Of a DNA stretch of 64,000 bases, positions 42,122-51,558 are shown one piece after another. The stretch spans positions 62,001-126,000 of the forward strand of contig NZ_CP076444.2 of NCBI RefSeq assembly GCF_020023735.2, written 5' to 3'. The notes beneath the pieces were generated by a model. The model was given only the letters and a program-made list of their open reading frames with translations. It was not told the DNA's origin and searched no databases. This DNA is from Mycoavidus sp. HKI. Lineage in GTDB: Bacteria; Pseudomonadota; Gammaproteobacteria; Burkholderiales; Burkholderiaceae. Both the position numbers and the translations under genes were made by a program. Position 1 is the stretch's first letter. Every line of letters starts with the position of its first letter.

Positions 42122-44119
42122 CTAGCTTTGCTTGCGTAAAGAGCGTAGTAAAAAACGTGCTGGATCGAGCGCGTCGATGAGTGAGCGTTCAATCGGCATA
42201 GGCTCGCCATCAAGTTGCGAGGCAATCAACTCTGCACCAAGCGTGGCCCACAGTAAGCCACGAGAGCCATATGCAAATGCGCCAAATAAACCGGGTGCGC
42301 GTGGCATGTCTAGTAAATGAGCACTGATAAATTGAGAGGTATGTATTTGAGTCGTAGCTTCATCGGCTAAAGCGCCGATGAATGGCATGCGGTCACTGGC
42401 AACGCACCGGAAGGCAACATGTCCGGCCAGTTTATATGGATCAAAACAGCCGGCTAGCGATGGTGCAAGCCGCGCTAATTGGTTGAGGTTGTGTTGATGA
42501 CTCTCGATAGATGGCGTGAGATTGGGGTCATCGAAATCATAACTAGCGCCGGTTAGCATACTGTTTGAGGTTAAAGGGGCTAAGTAGCCATTGCCAGTGA
42601 CGGGCAGATGTAAACTCGTAGAGGGTGGGACGATGGCCGTGGTAGACGCCGCCGCCTGGGCGGTATCGCTGGCGTCGCTCGCTGGTGTTGGCAGTACCGT
42701 TAATTGACCGCGTATGCAATGGGTTGGCGCATAACGTAAACCGGCAAGGCGGGCGGCATCGTTTGCATTCGCTAAGATGGCGACGGGTGCGGCGACGATG
42801 CTGCGGCCAGTTTCGTCCAAAGCGTGCCAGAGATTTTCACGATAAACGAGTTGCTTGATTCGCTTGCCGAAATATCGCGTAACCGCCGTGTCCGCCGCTA
42901 TCAGTTGCGCCTGGCATAGTGACGCGGGGTTGAGCCAACCCCCTTTAGGGAAATGCCAGCCACCTTGCGCCAGCTCAAGCCCCGCTAGCGCGCTGGCTTC
43001 AGCGCGGGTGACAGAACTCACCATTTCTTTTGGATACGCTAAATGATCGAGGGTTGCTCGCATTGCATCGAAGGCGGCCTTGTCCGGCGCCATTTGTACT
43101 AGGCCGGTGGCGCGCCAGATAAACTTCTCTATATGGCTAAGCGCTTGCCAGCGCTGCAACGCATACAGAAAACCTGCGCGCGAGGCGCGGGCCGCGGTAT
43201 TGTCATCGCGTGAAATGAAAGGATGAAACACGCTGACAGGATTGCCGGAGGCGCCGGTTGCGCATGTTTTGCCTTGCTCAATTAATGAAACATGCCAGCC
43301 GCGTGCTGCTAGCCGCTCAGTGAGTGCGCAGCCGGCGAAACCGGCGCCAATCACAAGCGCATGCCGTTCAGGTACAGCATAGGCGGTGGGCGGCTCATGC
43401 CGCCGGACACGCCAGCGAGGCGTGAAACGGCCAATTAACATTTTGCGCTTCATCCAAAAGCCTTGCGCCTTATGGACTTCAAAACCTGCTGCAGCAAGCC
43501 CTTGAAGTACAGCGCCTGCAGTCGTATAGGTGGCGAGTGTTGCGTTTTGGGTTGCGAGGCGGGCAAGCGCTTTGAAAATAGATGCGTTCCACATCTCTGG
43601 GTTTTTTGCAGGGGTAAAACCATCCAGATAAAATGCATCGGCGCGCAACCATAGCTGTGGCAGTAAATCGCTAATATCTCCCAAAGCCAAGGTTAGGATG
43701 ACACGCCCGCCCTCAAACTCTAAACGATGCAACCCTGCTGTCAAAATAGGCCATGCCTCACACAACTGCTTAGCAAGTGGTGCGAGCGTAGAGAAAATAG
43801 GGCGCCTATACAGCGTATGTAAATCCTCGCGCGTAAACGGATGTTTTTCAATCGAGACAAAATGCAAGCGAGCGCAACGCGCAGGATCGTCGCGCCAGGC
43901 CGCCCACGTTGCGAGAAAGTTGGCGCCAGTGCCAAAGCCTGTTTCAACAATCGAGAAAATCTGTTGCTCCGCCCAGCGGGCGGGAAGCGCATTGCCCGCG
44001 ATAAATACATGCTGCGCTTGCGCAAGCCCACCTGCTGCGCTGTGATAAATATCGGAAAATGCAGTTGAATAGGGCGTGCCGTCTTCAAGTAATGTGAGTG
44101 GGGCCGGGATAATAGGCAT
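42122..44119 (-). CDS. mnmC: Bifunctional tRNA 5-methylaminomethyl-2-thiouridine synthesis protein MnmC
   Basis: The 665-residue (from ATG 44119) fusion has an N-terminal MnmD methyltransferase domain (FSDIYHSAAGG, VETGFGTGANFLA and FYLDGFTPAKNPEMW) and a C-terminal FAD oxidoreductase domain starting ALVIGAGFAGCALTERLAARG. The two activities finish the wobble-uridine modification begun by MnmE/MnmG, and mnmG is also in this window. A TTG-started frame reaches 44173 but adds a non-family N-terminus. The gene lies directly upstream of bioA on the same strand. Confidence 0.95.
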   Translation of the reverse strand: MPIIPAPLTLLEDGTPYSTAFSDIYHSAAGGLAQAQHVFIAGNALPARWAEQQIFSIVETGFGTGANFLATWAAWRDDPARCARLHFVSIEKHPFTREDLHTLYRRPIFSTLAPLAKQLCEAWPILTAGLHRLEFEGGRVILTLALGDISDLLPQLWLRADAFYLDGFTPAKNPEMWNASIFKALARLATQNATLATYTTAGAVLQGLAAAGFEVHKAQGFWMKRKMLIGRFTPRWRVRRHEPPTAYAVPERHALVIGAGFAGCALTERLAARGWHVSLIEQGKTCATGASGNPVSVFHPFISRDDNTAARASRAGFLYALQRWQALSHIEKFIWRATGLVQMAPDKAAFDAMRATLDHLAYPKEMVSSVTRAEASALAGLELAQGGWHFPKGGWLNPASLCQAQLIAADTAVTRYFGKRIKQLVYRENLWHALDETGRSIVAAPVAILANANDAARLAGLRYAPTHCIRGQLTVLPTPASDASDTAQAAASTTAIVPPSTSLHLPVTGNGYLAPLTSNSMLTGASYDFDDPNLTPSIESHQHNLNQLARLAPSLAGCFDPYKLAGHVAFRCVASDRMPFIGALADEATTQIHTSQFISAHLLDMPRAPGLFGAFAYGSRGLLWATLGAELIASQLDGEPMPIERSLIDALDPARFLLRSLRKQS

Positions 44120-44496
44120 TTTAAGGTGAGGTCTGAGTGTTAAGTGCTCGTTTAGCGTAGCTTTTGCGCCCAAATTCTCTGATTTTTGTGGTCTGAAAGT
44201 GGCTTGTTAAACAAAAAACCGCAGAAAACGTTGGCAAAAACCAACGTTTGCCTTTTATTGGCAATGGTTTGCGGCAAGATTGAGATGCGGCTTGATACAC
44301 TGTACCCGTTTTGTGGCGGCGCTTGTAAACTGTTTTAAAGCCGCCCCAGCACTAGGTTTGTGGCGCCTTACGCCGGAGCATGCTATGTTACGTTGACGCT
44401 GTTGTCGCAAAAAAATGCGATGCAGTGGCGCTATCGTCAGTATTTCTGCGCTGGGCGATATGCTGTCTGTTTTAACTCAACTGTGAAAGGAATTTT
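44120..44496. other. Intergenic region mnmC-hupB with stacked hairpins
   Basis: The divergent genes mnmC and hupB are separated by this stretch. At 44226-44249 AAACGTTGG pairs with CCAACGTTT around CAAAAA. Immediately after, TGCC and GGCA pair around a T-rich loop. The rest holds presumed promoters of both genes. I see no further gene. Confidence 0.5.
44226..44249. other. Hairpin upstream of hupB
   Basis: A nine-base perfect stem with an A-rich loop, 250 bp before hupB, followed on the plus strand by a T-rich stretch. It may be a terminator-like or regulatory structure. Confidence 0.45.
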
Positions 44497-44784
44497 ATGA
44501 ATAAGCAAGAATTGATCGATGCTATTGCCTCAAAAACGGAGGCCAGCAAAGTCTCCATCGGCGAAATCTTGAGCACCTATGTGGAATTAGTTAAAAAAAC
44601 GGTAGCGAAAGGAGACTCGGTCGAATTAGTCGGTTTTGGTAAATTTTCTTCGGGCAAGCGCGCAGCGCGTGAAGGGCGTAATCCAAAAACCGGTGAGAAA
44701 ATCAAAATCGCCGCAACCAATACAGTTAAATTCACCGCCGGTAAAGCATTTAAAGAAGCGGTTAATGGCAAGGCAAAGAAGTAA
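44497..44784 (+). CDS. HU-family DNA-binding protein
   Basis: The 95-residue protein is a nucleoid protein that bends DNA as a dimer. The N-terminus [18 protein letters not shown] and the flexible arm region [21 protein letters not shown] are typical of HU. The arm carries the RNPKTG motif that inserts into the minor groove. AAAGGA lies seven bases before ATG 44497. An intrinsic terminator follows after 17 bp. Confidence 0.96.
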   Translation: MNKQELIDAIASKTEASKVSIGEILSTYVELVKKTVAKGDSVELVGFGKFSSGKRAAREGRNPKTGEKIKIAATNTVKFTAGKAFKEAVNGKAKK

Positions 44785-44801
44785 AGTATTTTGGTACGTT
44801 A

Positions 44802-44824
44802 GACCCGCTGCAAGCGGGTCTTTT
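44802..44824 (+). terminator. Intrinsic terminator after the HU gene
   Basis: GACCCGC (44802-44808) pairs with GCGGGTC (44814-44820) around five bases and is followed by TTTT. It separates the HU gene from the convergent transglycosylase gene. Confidence 0.85.
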
Positions 44825-44869
44825 AGTATTCGTTCGCGGTGTTTTATTAAAAGTTTTTTTAGTCGGCAT

Positions 44870-45313
44870 TCAACGCGGCGGGGAGGTGATGCCCCAGCGA
44901 GCCAGAATTTTAATAATTTGGCTCGAATATTTGTCGCGATGCACCGGCGTTTCAGAATGATAAGCGCCAATTGCTTGCCAAGTATTACCGTGTTTATTCA
45001 TCTTTTGGCGCAAATGCCAAGCCGCAATATAAACGCTGGCGCAAGGTTCCATCAAAGTGTTAGATGAAATGCCATATCCAGATAGCGCTAAAAGATGGAT
45101 TGAATTAATTTGCATCAAGCCGTAATCGGTTGAGCCATTATCGTTTTTGCGCATGGCGTTAGGACGATTGCGCGATTCTTGCCAGGCAATGGCGCGTAGA
45201 ATGATTGGATTCACATGTTGGTAACGCGCTGCGTCGTCAAAACAATCGGCGTGCGCTGGCAATGTAGTATACGTGCCAATAAAAATGAGTGAGTAAATAA
45301 TCGGCTTTAGCAT
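44870..45313 (-). CDS. Secreted lytic transglycosylase (IagB/VirB1-like)
   Basis: The 147-residue protein starts at ATG 45313 with a signal peptide (MLKPIIYSLIFIGTYTTLPAHA, cleaved near residue 22). The SLT domain has the catalytic Glu in AIAWQESRN, NGSTDYGLMQIN and AIGAYHSETP. Small transglycosylases of this type make gaps in peptidoglycan for secretion systems or pili. The type II secretion locus lies directly beside it but in the opposite direction. A longer frame to 45355 would hide the signal peptide. Confidence 0.9.
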   Translation of the reverse strand: MLKPIIYSLIFIGTYTTLPAHADCFDDAARYQHVNPIILRAIAWQESRNRPNAMRKNDNGSTDYGLMQINSIHLLALSGYGISSNTLMEPCASVYIAAWHLRQKMNKHGNTWQAIGAYHSETPVHRDKYSSQIIKILARWGITSPPR

Positions 45314-45437
45314 TCCGGTACCCGGTTTTTGGCGCTGAACTGGAATTAATAGCATAATAATAGGCTACTTTGCAGTTTGTCGCATCGATGCATACCGTAG
45401 CCTATATGAACGAAATTATCTGAGAAATTGTATTGTA

Positions 45438-47720
45438 ATGCGTTATCTAATTTATGTTCTTTTTGCTGCATGGCTCGTGATTCAGCCTGCGCGGGCGCAA
45501 GTTACGCTGAATTTTGTGAACGCGGAAATTGATCAGGTTGCTAAAGCGATCGGGGCGGCCACGAATCAAACCATCATTGTTGACCCGCGCATTAAGGGGC
45601 AACTTAACTTGGTGTCCGAGCGCTCTGTAAGTGCGGCGCAAGCCCTGAAAACGTTGCAATCGGCGCTGCGTATGCAGGGTTTTGCCTTGGTGCAGGATCA
45701 TGGTGTGCTAAAAGTCGTGCCGGAAGCCGATGCGAAGCAGCAAGGCGTGCCCGTTTTTATCGGCAATACACCGCAGGCAAAAGGCGACCAGGTCATCACG
45801 CAAGTCTTTCAGCTACGCCACGAAGCGGCGAGTAGCTTGGTGCCTGTATTGCGTCCGCTGATTTCCGCCAATAATACAATTACTGCGTATCCAGCAAATA
45901 ACACGCTAGTCGTGACCGACTACGCCGATAATGTTCGACGTATTGCAAGGATCATCGCCGGAGTCGATACAGCGATTGGCCGCAATATCGAAGTGGTGCC
46001 ACTGAAAAATGCCAATGCACTTGACCTTGCTGCACAATTACAAAAAATATTAGATCCGGGTCCAGTTGGCAGCGCCGACGCCACTCTGAAAATGTCAGTG
46101 CTAGCAGATTCGCGCACCAATTCGTTGATTTTGCGCGCTTCTAGCCAAGCACGGATGAAAGCAGCAAAACAACTGATCGCAAAACTTGATTTACCTACGC
46201 AAGAGCTTGGCAATATTCATGTGGTGCCACTGCGCAATGCCGATGCAGTCGAGCTTGCTCAAACTTTGCGTGGCATATTGGGTGAAAAAGGGGGCGCTAC
46301 CTCAACTGCCAATAGTGCGCTGAATTCATTTAATTCGAGTGGTGGCGGGTTGGGCGGTATGGCAAGCGGCTCCACCGGCATACCTGGCATGCCTCCTTTG
46401 CCAACGGGCAGAGGCAGTCGTGCTGCGCGCAGTCAGTCTGGCGCCCAGGCAAGCTCATTGAGTAATCCATTCGGTAGTTCAGCCAGCGGTGGCGCGAGCA
46501 ATAGCAGCGACACGGGTTCAGCCAGCGGCATGATTCAGGCCAATGCCGCGACTAATTCACTCGTTATCACCGCCTCAGAGCCGGTTTATCGGAATTTGCG
46601 TAGAGTGATTGATCAACTCGATACACGCCGCGCTCAAGTGTATATAGAATCATTGATTGTCGAGGTTTCATCAGGCGATATGGCCCGCTTTGGGATTCAA
46701 TGGCAGGCTGTGTTGAATATGGGTGGAGCGAATGCCTTATTTGGCGGCGCTAATTACACCATGGACAAAGATCCCGGGACCAATATTGTCAAGCTGGCAA
46801 CCAGTCCTTACATGGCGGCAAAAGATCCGCGTGCGTCGCTGGTTTATCCAGCAGAAGGGTTGAATATTGGTTATCTGCGCAACTATGGCAAATTTTTAGG
46901 ATTGGGTGGGTTGTTACAAGCGCTTAATTCGCTCGGCAACACGAATGTGCTCTCTACGCCTACGATGGTCACTCTTGATAATGAAGAAGCGAGAATTGTA
47001 GTCGGGCAGAATGTGCCTATTTTGACTGGCGCATATTCGCAAACGGCTGGGGCGAATCAAGCCATTACGCCTTTCCAGACTTTTGAGCGGCAAGATGTGG
47101 GCGTGACGCTACATGTGAAGCCTAAAATCACTGAAGGGGGGGTGATTCAGCTGCAGATTTATCAGGAAGACTCTGGCGTGGTCGCTAATTCCCAGGATAG
47201 TTCAGGTGGGGTGACGCTGAATAAGCGAGCAATCCAATCGACCGTCCTGGCGGATGATGGCCAGATCATCGTGCTGGGGGGGCTATTGCAAGATAAATAT
47301 AGCGATGGCAATTCTAAAGTGCCTGTGCTTGGCGATATACCTCTGCTTGGATCCCTCTTTCGCTATGAAGGTAAAAGGCGCGAAAAGACAAACCTGATGG
47401 TATTTCTACGCCCGGTGATCATTCGCAATGCACAAGATGCGCAACGTGTCTCGCTTGATCGTTATGACTATATGCGCGCCCAGACGACAAATTTTGGCAC
47501 GGATAATTGGCTTGTGCGTGATCAAAATACGCCCGTGATGCCAGGCGCGCCGTTGCCACTTAGCGAGGGGGGCGTCGCGGCTCCCGCGCTTAGCCCCCAA
47601 CAACGAAGCGTTCCCCCATCGGCTCACCAACCGGAGGATTCTTCTGCCTTAGGCGTGCCGCCTAACGCTCGCTGGCTCAATGATTTACCAGGCATGGATG
47701 AGGCTGGGGCGCGGCCGTGA
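45438..47720 (+). CDS. gspD: Type II secretion outer-membrane secretin GspD
   Basis: The 760-residue protein has a signal peptide (ends near ARAQ). Periplasmic N0-N3 domains follow, with a Gly/Ser-rich insertion at about residues 290-360. The secretin core carries NVLSTPTMVTLDNEEARIVVGQNVPILTG, and a GGLL gate motif is near the end. It forms the outer-membrane ring through which folded proteins leave. It is the first gene of the gsp locus and is followed by gspE after 85 bp. Confidence 0.97.
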   Translation: MRYLIYVLFAAWLVIQPARAQVTLNFVNAEIDQVAKAIGAATNQTIIVDPRIKGQLNLVSERSVSAAQALKTLQSALRMQGFALVQDHGVLKVVPEADAKQQGVPVFIGNTPQAKGDQVITQVFQLRHEAASSLVPVLRPLISANNTITAYPANNTLVVTDYADNVRRIARIIAGVDTAIGRNIEVVPLKNANALDLAAQLQKILDPGPVGSADATLKMSVLADSRTNSLILRASSQARMKAAKQLIAKLDLPTQELGNIHVVPLRNADAVELAQTLRGILGEKGGATSTANSALNSFNSSGGGLGGMASGSTGIPGMPPLPTGRGSRAARSQSGAQASSLSNPFGSSASGGASNSSDTGSASGMIQANAATNSLVITASEPVYRNLRRVIDQLDTRRAQVYIESLIVEVSSGDMARFGIQWQAVLNMGGANALFGGANYTMDKDPGTNIVKLATSPYMAAKDPRASLVYPAEGLNIGYLRNYGKFLGLGGLLQALNSLGNTNVLSTPTMVTLDNEEARIVVGQNVPILTGAYSQTAGANQAITPFQTFERQDVGVTLHVKPKITEGGVIQLQIYQEDSGVVANSQDSSGGVTLNKRAIQSTVLADDGQIIVLGGLLQDKYSDGNSKVPVLGDIPLLGSLFRYEGKRREKTNLMVFLRPVIIRNAQDAQRVSLDRYDYMRAQTTNFGTDNWLVRDQNTPVMPGAPLPLSEGGVAAPALSPQQRSVPPSAHQPEDSSALGVPPNARWLNDLPGMDEAGARP

Positions 47721-47805
47721 CAGTCTCAGATATTCGGTCACACGCCCCGGCGAAACCTGAAAAAGTTTCGCAAATCCAGTGCGATAAACAGATTGGGATA
47801 GAAGT

Positions 47806-49290
47806 GTGGATCAGCAATTAGCTACACAAGCCAATGTGCAACCAGGGTTTTCCCGCGAAGCCCCGTCGTCTTTGGTGGCGCGGATGATACCCTATGGTTT
47901 CGCTCGGGCAGGTCAAATTTTGGCAGCGCATCAACATAGTGACAGCCTTGAAGTTTGGATTAGCGAGCGCACGCTAGCGAGCTCATTGGCTGAGGTGGCA
48001 CGTCAATTTGGCGCCTTGCGCCTTGTGCGTGTGGCGGCCGACGAGTTGGTGCAAGCCATTAACCGTGCTTATGCGCTGCAGGATGGAAGCGCGGCACAAG
48101 TCGTGGGTGAGGTCGAAGGCGAGGTCGATTTATCTCGGCTGATGCAAGATATCCCTGAGGTTGAGGACCTGCTTGAATCGGAAGATGATGCGCCGATTAT
48201 CCGCATGATCAATGCCCTATTTACGCAAGCCGCGCGAGAAGGGGCCTCGGATATTCATATTGAACCTTTTGAGAAAGCATCCGTTGTGCGGTTTCGCATC
48301 GATGGTACCCTGCGCGATATAGTGCGCCCGCAAAAAGCATTGCATGGCGCGTTGATTTCTCGCATTAAGATTATGGCGCAGCTTGATATTGCCGAAAAAC
48401 GGTTGCCGCAAGATGGTCGCATTACCTTGCGGGTTGCCGGGCGGCCCGTCGATGTGCGGGTTTCGACACTGCCGACTGGGCATGGTGAGCGCGCTGTATT
48501 GCGTTTGCTTGAGAAAGATGCGCAACGGCTGAATCTCGATACGCTTGGCATGGCCGCCGCGACGCAAGTGCAATTCGATAAATTAATCGCCCATCCGCAT
48601 GGCATTGTGTTGGTCACGGGTCCAACCGGCTCAGGCAAAACAACCACTTTATATGCGGCGCTATCGCGGCTTGAGACCGCTAGCACCAATATCATGACAG
48701 TTGAAGATCCGATTGAGTACGATCTGTCTGGGATTGGTCAAACGCAGGTTAATGAACGGATTGGCATGAATTTTGCGCGTGCCCTCCGCTCGATCTTACG
48801 GCAAGACCCTGACATTATCATGATTGGCGAAATTCGAGACCTTGAGACAGCGCAGATCGCTGTGCAGGCCTCGTTGACCGGACATTTAGTGCTGGCTACG
48901 CTACACACCAATGATGCTGCCTCAGCTGTCACCCGGCTAACGGATATGGGCGTTGAGCCCTATTTACTCGCTTCCAGCTTGCTAGGCGTGCTGGCGCAAC
49001 GGCTGGTGCGCTGCTTATGCCCCACTTGCCGGCTTGAACGCGCTGATGGTTGGCATGCATCTGGCTGTGAACAATGTGGCCAATCGGGTTACCAAGGCCG
49101 GCGTGGCGTCTACGAACTGCTCGTACTCAATGATGCAATCCGCACACTGATTCACCAGCAAGTCGCCGACGTTGAATTGCTAGCAGCGGGGCGGGCTAAT
49201 GGGATGCGCACCTTGCGTGAAGATGCGCAACGCTGGCTAGCGGCAGGCGTGACTTCGCTTGAAGAGGTGATCCGTGTTACCGGCGAATAG
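47806..49290 (+). CDS. gspE: Type II secretion ATPase GspE
   Basis: The 494-residue cytoplasmic ATPase powers pseudopilus assembly. Walker A is GPTGSGKTTTLYAAL, the Asp box and Walker B are in DIIMIGEIRDLETAQIA, and the His box is LATLHTNDA. A four-cysteine zinc site is visible (CPTC, then CEQC near residue 425). The start is GTG 47806 after GGGA. Length is normal. Confidence 0.97.
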   Translation: MDQQLATQANVQPGFSREAPSSLVARMIPYGFARAGQILAAHQHSDSLEVWISERTLASSLAEVARQFGALRLVRVAADELVQAINRAYALQDGSAAQVVGEVEGEVDLSRLMQDIPEVEDLLESEDDAPIIRMINALFTQAAREGASDIHIEPFEKASVVRFRIDGTLRDIVRPQKALHGALISRIKIMAQLDIAEKRLPQDGRITLRVAGRPVDVRVSTLPTGHGERAVLRLLEKDAQRLNLDTLGMAAATQVQFDKLIAHPHGIVLVTGPTGSGKTTTLYAALSRLETASTNIMTVEDPIEYDLSGIGQTQVNERIGMNFARALRSILRQDPDIIMIGEIRDLETAQIAVQASLTGHLVLATLHTNDAASAVTRLTDMGVEPYLLASSLLGVLAQRLVRCLCPTCRLERADGWHASGCEQCGQSGYQGRRGVYELLVLNDAIRTLIHQQVADVELLAAGRANGMRTLREDAQRWLAAGVTSLEEVIRVTGE

Positions 49291-49342
49291 TGCAACAGCA
49301 TTAAAAATCGTTCAATCCATCAAGATATAAGGTAGTCTGCCA

Positions 49343-50560
49343 ATGTCGGCGTTTCGCTTTGAAGCCATTGACTCATCTGGCAAAACACAGCGCGGTGTGC
49401 TGGAGGCGGATAGTGCGCGAGCTGCTCGCAGCCAGTTGCGTTTGCAGGCGCTTACCCCGCTTTTGGTTGAGTCAGCCGGCAGCCGCACGCGCAGTGCGCG
49501 CCATGAGCGGCTTGCCTTCGGGCGCCGTTTATCGCAGCGCGAGCAAGCGATCTTCACGCGCCAGCTTGCCAGCCTATTGACCGCCGGTTTGCCGCTCGAT
49601 GAAATTCTCGGCGTGCTGGCTGAGCAAGCAGAGCGTGATTATGTGCGTGAATTGGTCGCGGCGATTCGGGCTGAAGTGTTGAGTGGGCAGTCGCTGGCAG
49701 GTGCCTTGAGCATACACCCGCATGATTTTCCGGATATTTATCGTGCCCTGGTTTCCGCCGGCGAGCAAACTGGCAAGCTCGATATCGTGTTGGCGCGCCT
49801 TGCGGACTATATTGAACAACGCAATACGTTACGGCAAAAAATTCAATTGGCCTTTACTTATCCAGCGATTGTAACGCTAGTCGCTTTTGGCATTGTCGCG
49901 TTTTTACTAAGTTATGTGGTGCCGCAGGTCGTGAGCGTGTTCTCCAGTACTAAACAGCAACTACCGTTATTAACGGTGGCGATGCTGGCGTTGTCCAATT
50001 TCGTTAAGCAGGGCTGGTGGGGTATGCTGATAACAGGGGGGCTGATAAGCTGGCTGCTAAGACGTATTTTACGCCAGCCAGGCCCTCGGCTGACCTTTCA
50101 TCGTTGGCTGTTGGATGTGCCGTTGCTCGGCAAACTCGTGCGTGGTTATAACACCGTACGTTTTGCCAGTACGCTAGCCATCTTGACCGCAGCTGGAGTG
50201 CCTATTTTACGGGCGCTGCAGGCCGCCGGCGAGACACTTAACAATGTTGCCATGCGTCAAAATATTGACCAGGCAACGGTGCGGGTGCGTGAAGGCACTT
50301 CTCTCTCGCGCGCACTGGCTGGCACACATACCTTTGCCCCGGTGCTGGTCCATTTAATCCGCGCTGGTGAAGCGACTGGCGATTTGACTGCGATGCTTGA
50401 GCGTGCAGCGAGTGGCGAAGCCGCTGAGCTTGAGCGCCGTACCCTATTTTTAACGAGTTTGCTGGAGCCGCTGCTGATTCTTGCGATGGGCGGCGTGGTG
50501 TTAATGATTGTGTTGGCAGTGATGATGCCGATTATTGAATTAAATCAAATGGTGGGGTGA
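49343..50560 (+). CDS. gspF: Type II secretion inner-membrane protein GspF
   Basis: The 405-residue polytopic protein has two repeated GspF domains, each with FTRQLASLLTAGLPL or FASTLAILTAAGVPILRA. It has three membrane segments (about 170-195, 215-235 and the C-terminus). It forms the platform that contacts GspE and the pseudopilins. Its stop lies beside the stop of the convergent gspC gene. Confidence 0.97.
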   Translation: MSAFRFEAIDSSGKTQRGVLEADSARAARSQLRLQALTPLLVESAGSRTRSARHERLAFGRRLSQREQAIFTRQLASLLTAGLPLDEILGVLAEQAERDYVRELVAAIRAEVLSGQSLAGALSIHPHDFPDIYRALVSAGEQTGKLDIVLARLADYIEQRNTLRQKIQLAFTYPAIVTLVAFGIVAFLLSYVVPQVVSVFSSTKQQLPLLTVAMLALSNFVKQGWWGMLITGGLISWLLRRILRQPGPRLTFHRWLLDVPLLGKLVRGYNTVRFASTLAILTAAGVPILRALQAAGETLNNVAMRQNIDQATVRVREGTSLSRALAGTHTFAPVLVHLIRAGEATGDLTAMLERAASGEAAELERRTLFLTSLLEPLLILAMGGVVLMIVLAVMMPIIELNQMVG

Positions 50561-50563
50561 TGA

Positions 50564-50992
50564 TTAGCGCATATAAATAGTCGGCGACTCGGTTGCTGCG
50601 GGTAAAAATACTTCGCTTTTAATGCCGCTTTGCTCAATAATAACTGAGCGCGCGCGAACTTCGTTAAGGCGTGTGTTTTGATCAATTGGCTGGCCAACAG
50701 AAATCGCCCGTAGGGGCTTGCCCGCTTGCCCGATAATGGCGGCAGCGCCGCCCTCTTGAAGGGCGAGCACGCCGGCTAATTGAAAATCGCTACGGACTGA
50801 ATTAGCTTGTCCTCCAAATAGCTGGTTGGCATAATCGACTTTTACCGGCGCCCGGCTCGCGCTGGCAGCCGATAGAGGAGTTGTGTGAGGGGAGTTCAAC
50901 GTAATGAACCAATACGTTGATGTTGCACAGAAAAGCGCAAATAGCGTGAGTGAAGTAATCCGCACTAAAGCGGAGCTTTGAATAGATATCAT
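50564..50992 (-). CDS. gspC: Type II secretion inner-membrane protein GspC, short form on the opposite strand
   Basis: The 142-residue protein has one N-terminal membrane segment (about residues 12-32). The HR domain includes FQLAGVLALQEGGAAAIIGQAGK and SVGQPIDQNTRLNEVRARSVII, which contacts the secretin. It lacks the C-terminal PDZ domain of many GspC proteins. It is transcribed against the other gsp genes, between gspF and gspG, an order known from Burkholderia. The assignment rests on the HR motif and context. Confidence 0.88.
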   Translation of the reverse strand: MISIQSSALVRITSLTLFALFCATSTYWFITLNSPHTTPLSAASASRAPVKVDYANQLFGGQANSVRSDFQLAGVLALQEGGAAAIIGQAGKPLRAISVGQPIDQNTRLNEVRARSVIIEQSGIKSEVFLPAATESPTIYMR

Positions 50993-51087
50993 GAAAAAAG
51001 GTAATAAAAAGCATTAATTAGGAACAGTATAGTGAGTTTACTGCTGTATTGGGTTGAGTGTTTTATTTTTGAGGGTTGGAAATAGTT

Positions 51088-51558
51088 ATGATGAATTGGA
51101 GAATGCGCGATTACCCAAATAGGGCCAGCGCTTTAAGCCGCGTTTTACCTTCTCAGCGTGGTTTTACTTTAATCGAAGTCATGGTTGTCATCGCGATTCT
51201 GGGTATTCTTGCCGCCTTGGTCGTGCCGAAAATCATGAGCCGTCCAGATGAGGCGCGCCGGATTGCGGCGGTACAAGACATTAAAACGATCGCGCAGGCG
51301 CTTAAACTTTATCGTCTCGATAATATCCGTTATCCAACGCAAGAGCAGGGTTTACGCGCTTTGATCGAGAAACCGTTAACCGACCCAGTACCAAATAATT
51401 GGAAAGATGGCGGTTATCTAGAACGTTTGCCAAACGACCCTTGGGGTCATCCGTACCAATATCTCAATCCTGGCGTGCATGATGAGATCGATATTTTTAG
51501 CTATGGAGCCAGTGGCTCGTCAGGTAATGATGGGCGCGAGATTGGCTCGTGGCAATAG
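51088..51558 (+). CDS. gspG: Major pseudopilin GspG
   Basis: The 156-residue pseudopilin has the prepilin cleavage motif RG|FTLIEVMVVIAILG, with glutamate at +5. The conserved calcium-binding C-terminal region DPWGHPYQYLNPG follows. ATG 51088 or 51091 is the likely start, since GGAA lies about six bases before; a TTG at 51076 gives five extra residues. It builds the pseudopilus that pushes substrates through GspD. Confidence 0.96.
   Translation: MMNWRMRDYPNRASALSRVLPSQRGFTLIEVMVVIAILGILAALVVPKIMSRPDEARRIAAVQDIKTIAQALKLYRLDNIRYPTQEQGLRALIEKPLTDPVPNNWKDGGYLERLPNDPWGHPYQYLNPGVHDEIDIFSYGASGSSGNDGREIGSWQ

Noticed and set aside
40666..42225. bioA starting at 42225
   Set aside because: The extension overlaps the mnmC gene and does not resemble BioA; a -10 element lies inside it.
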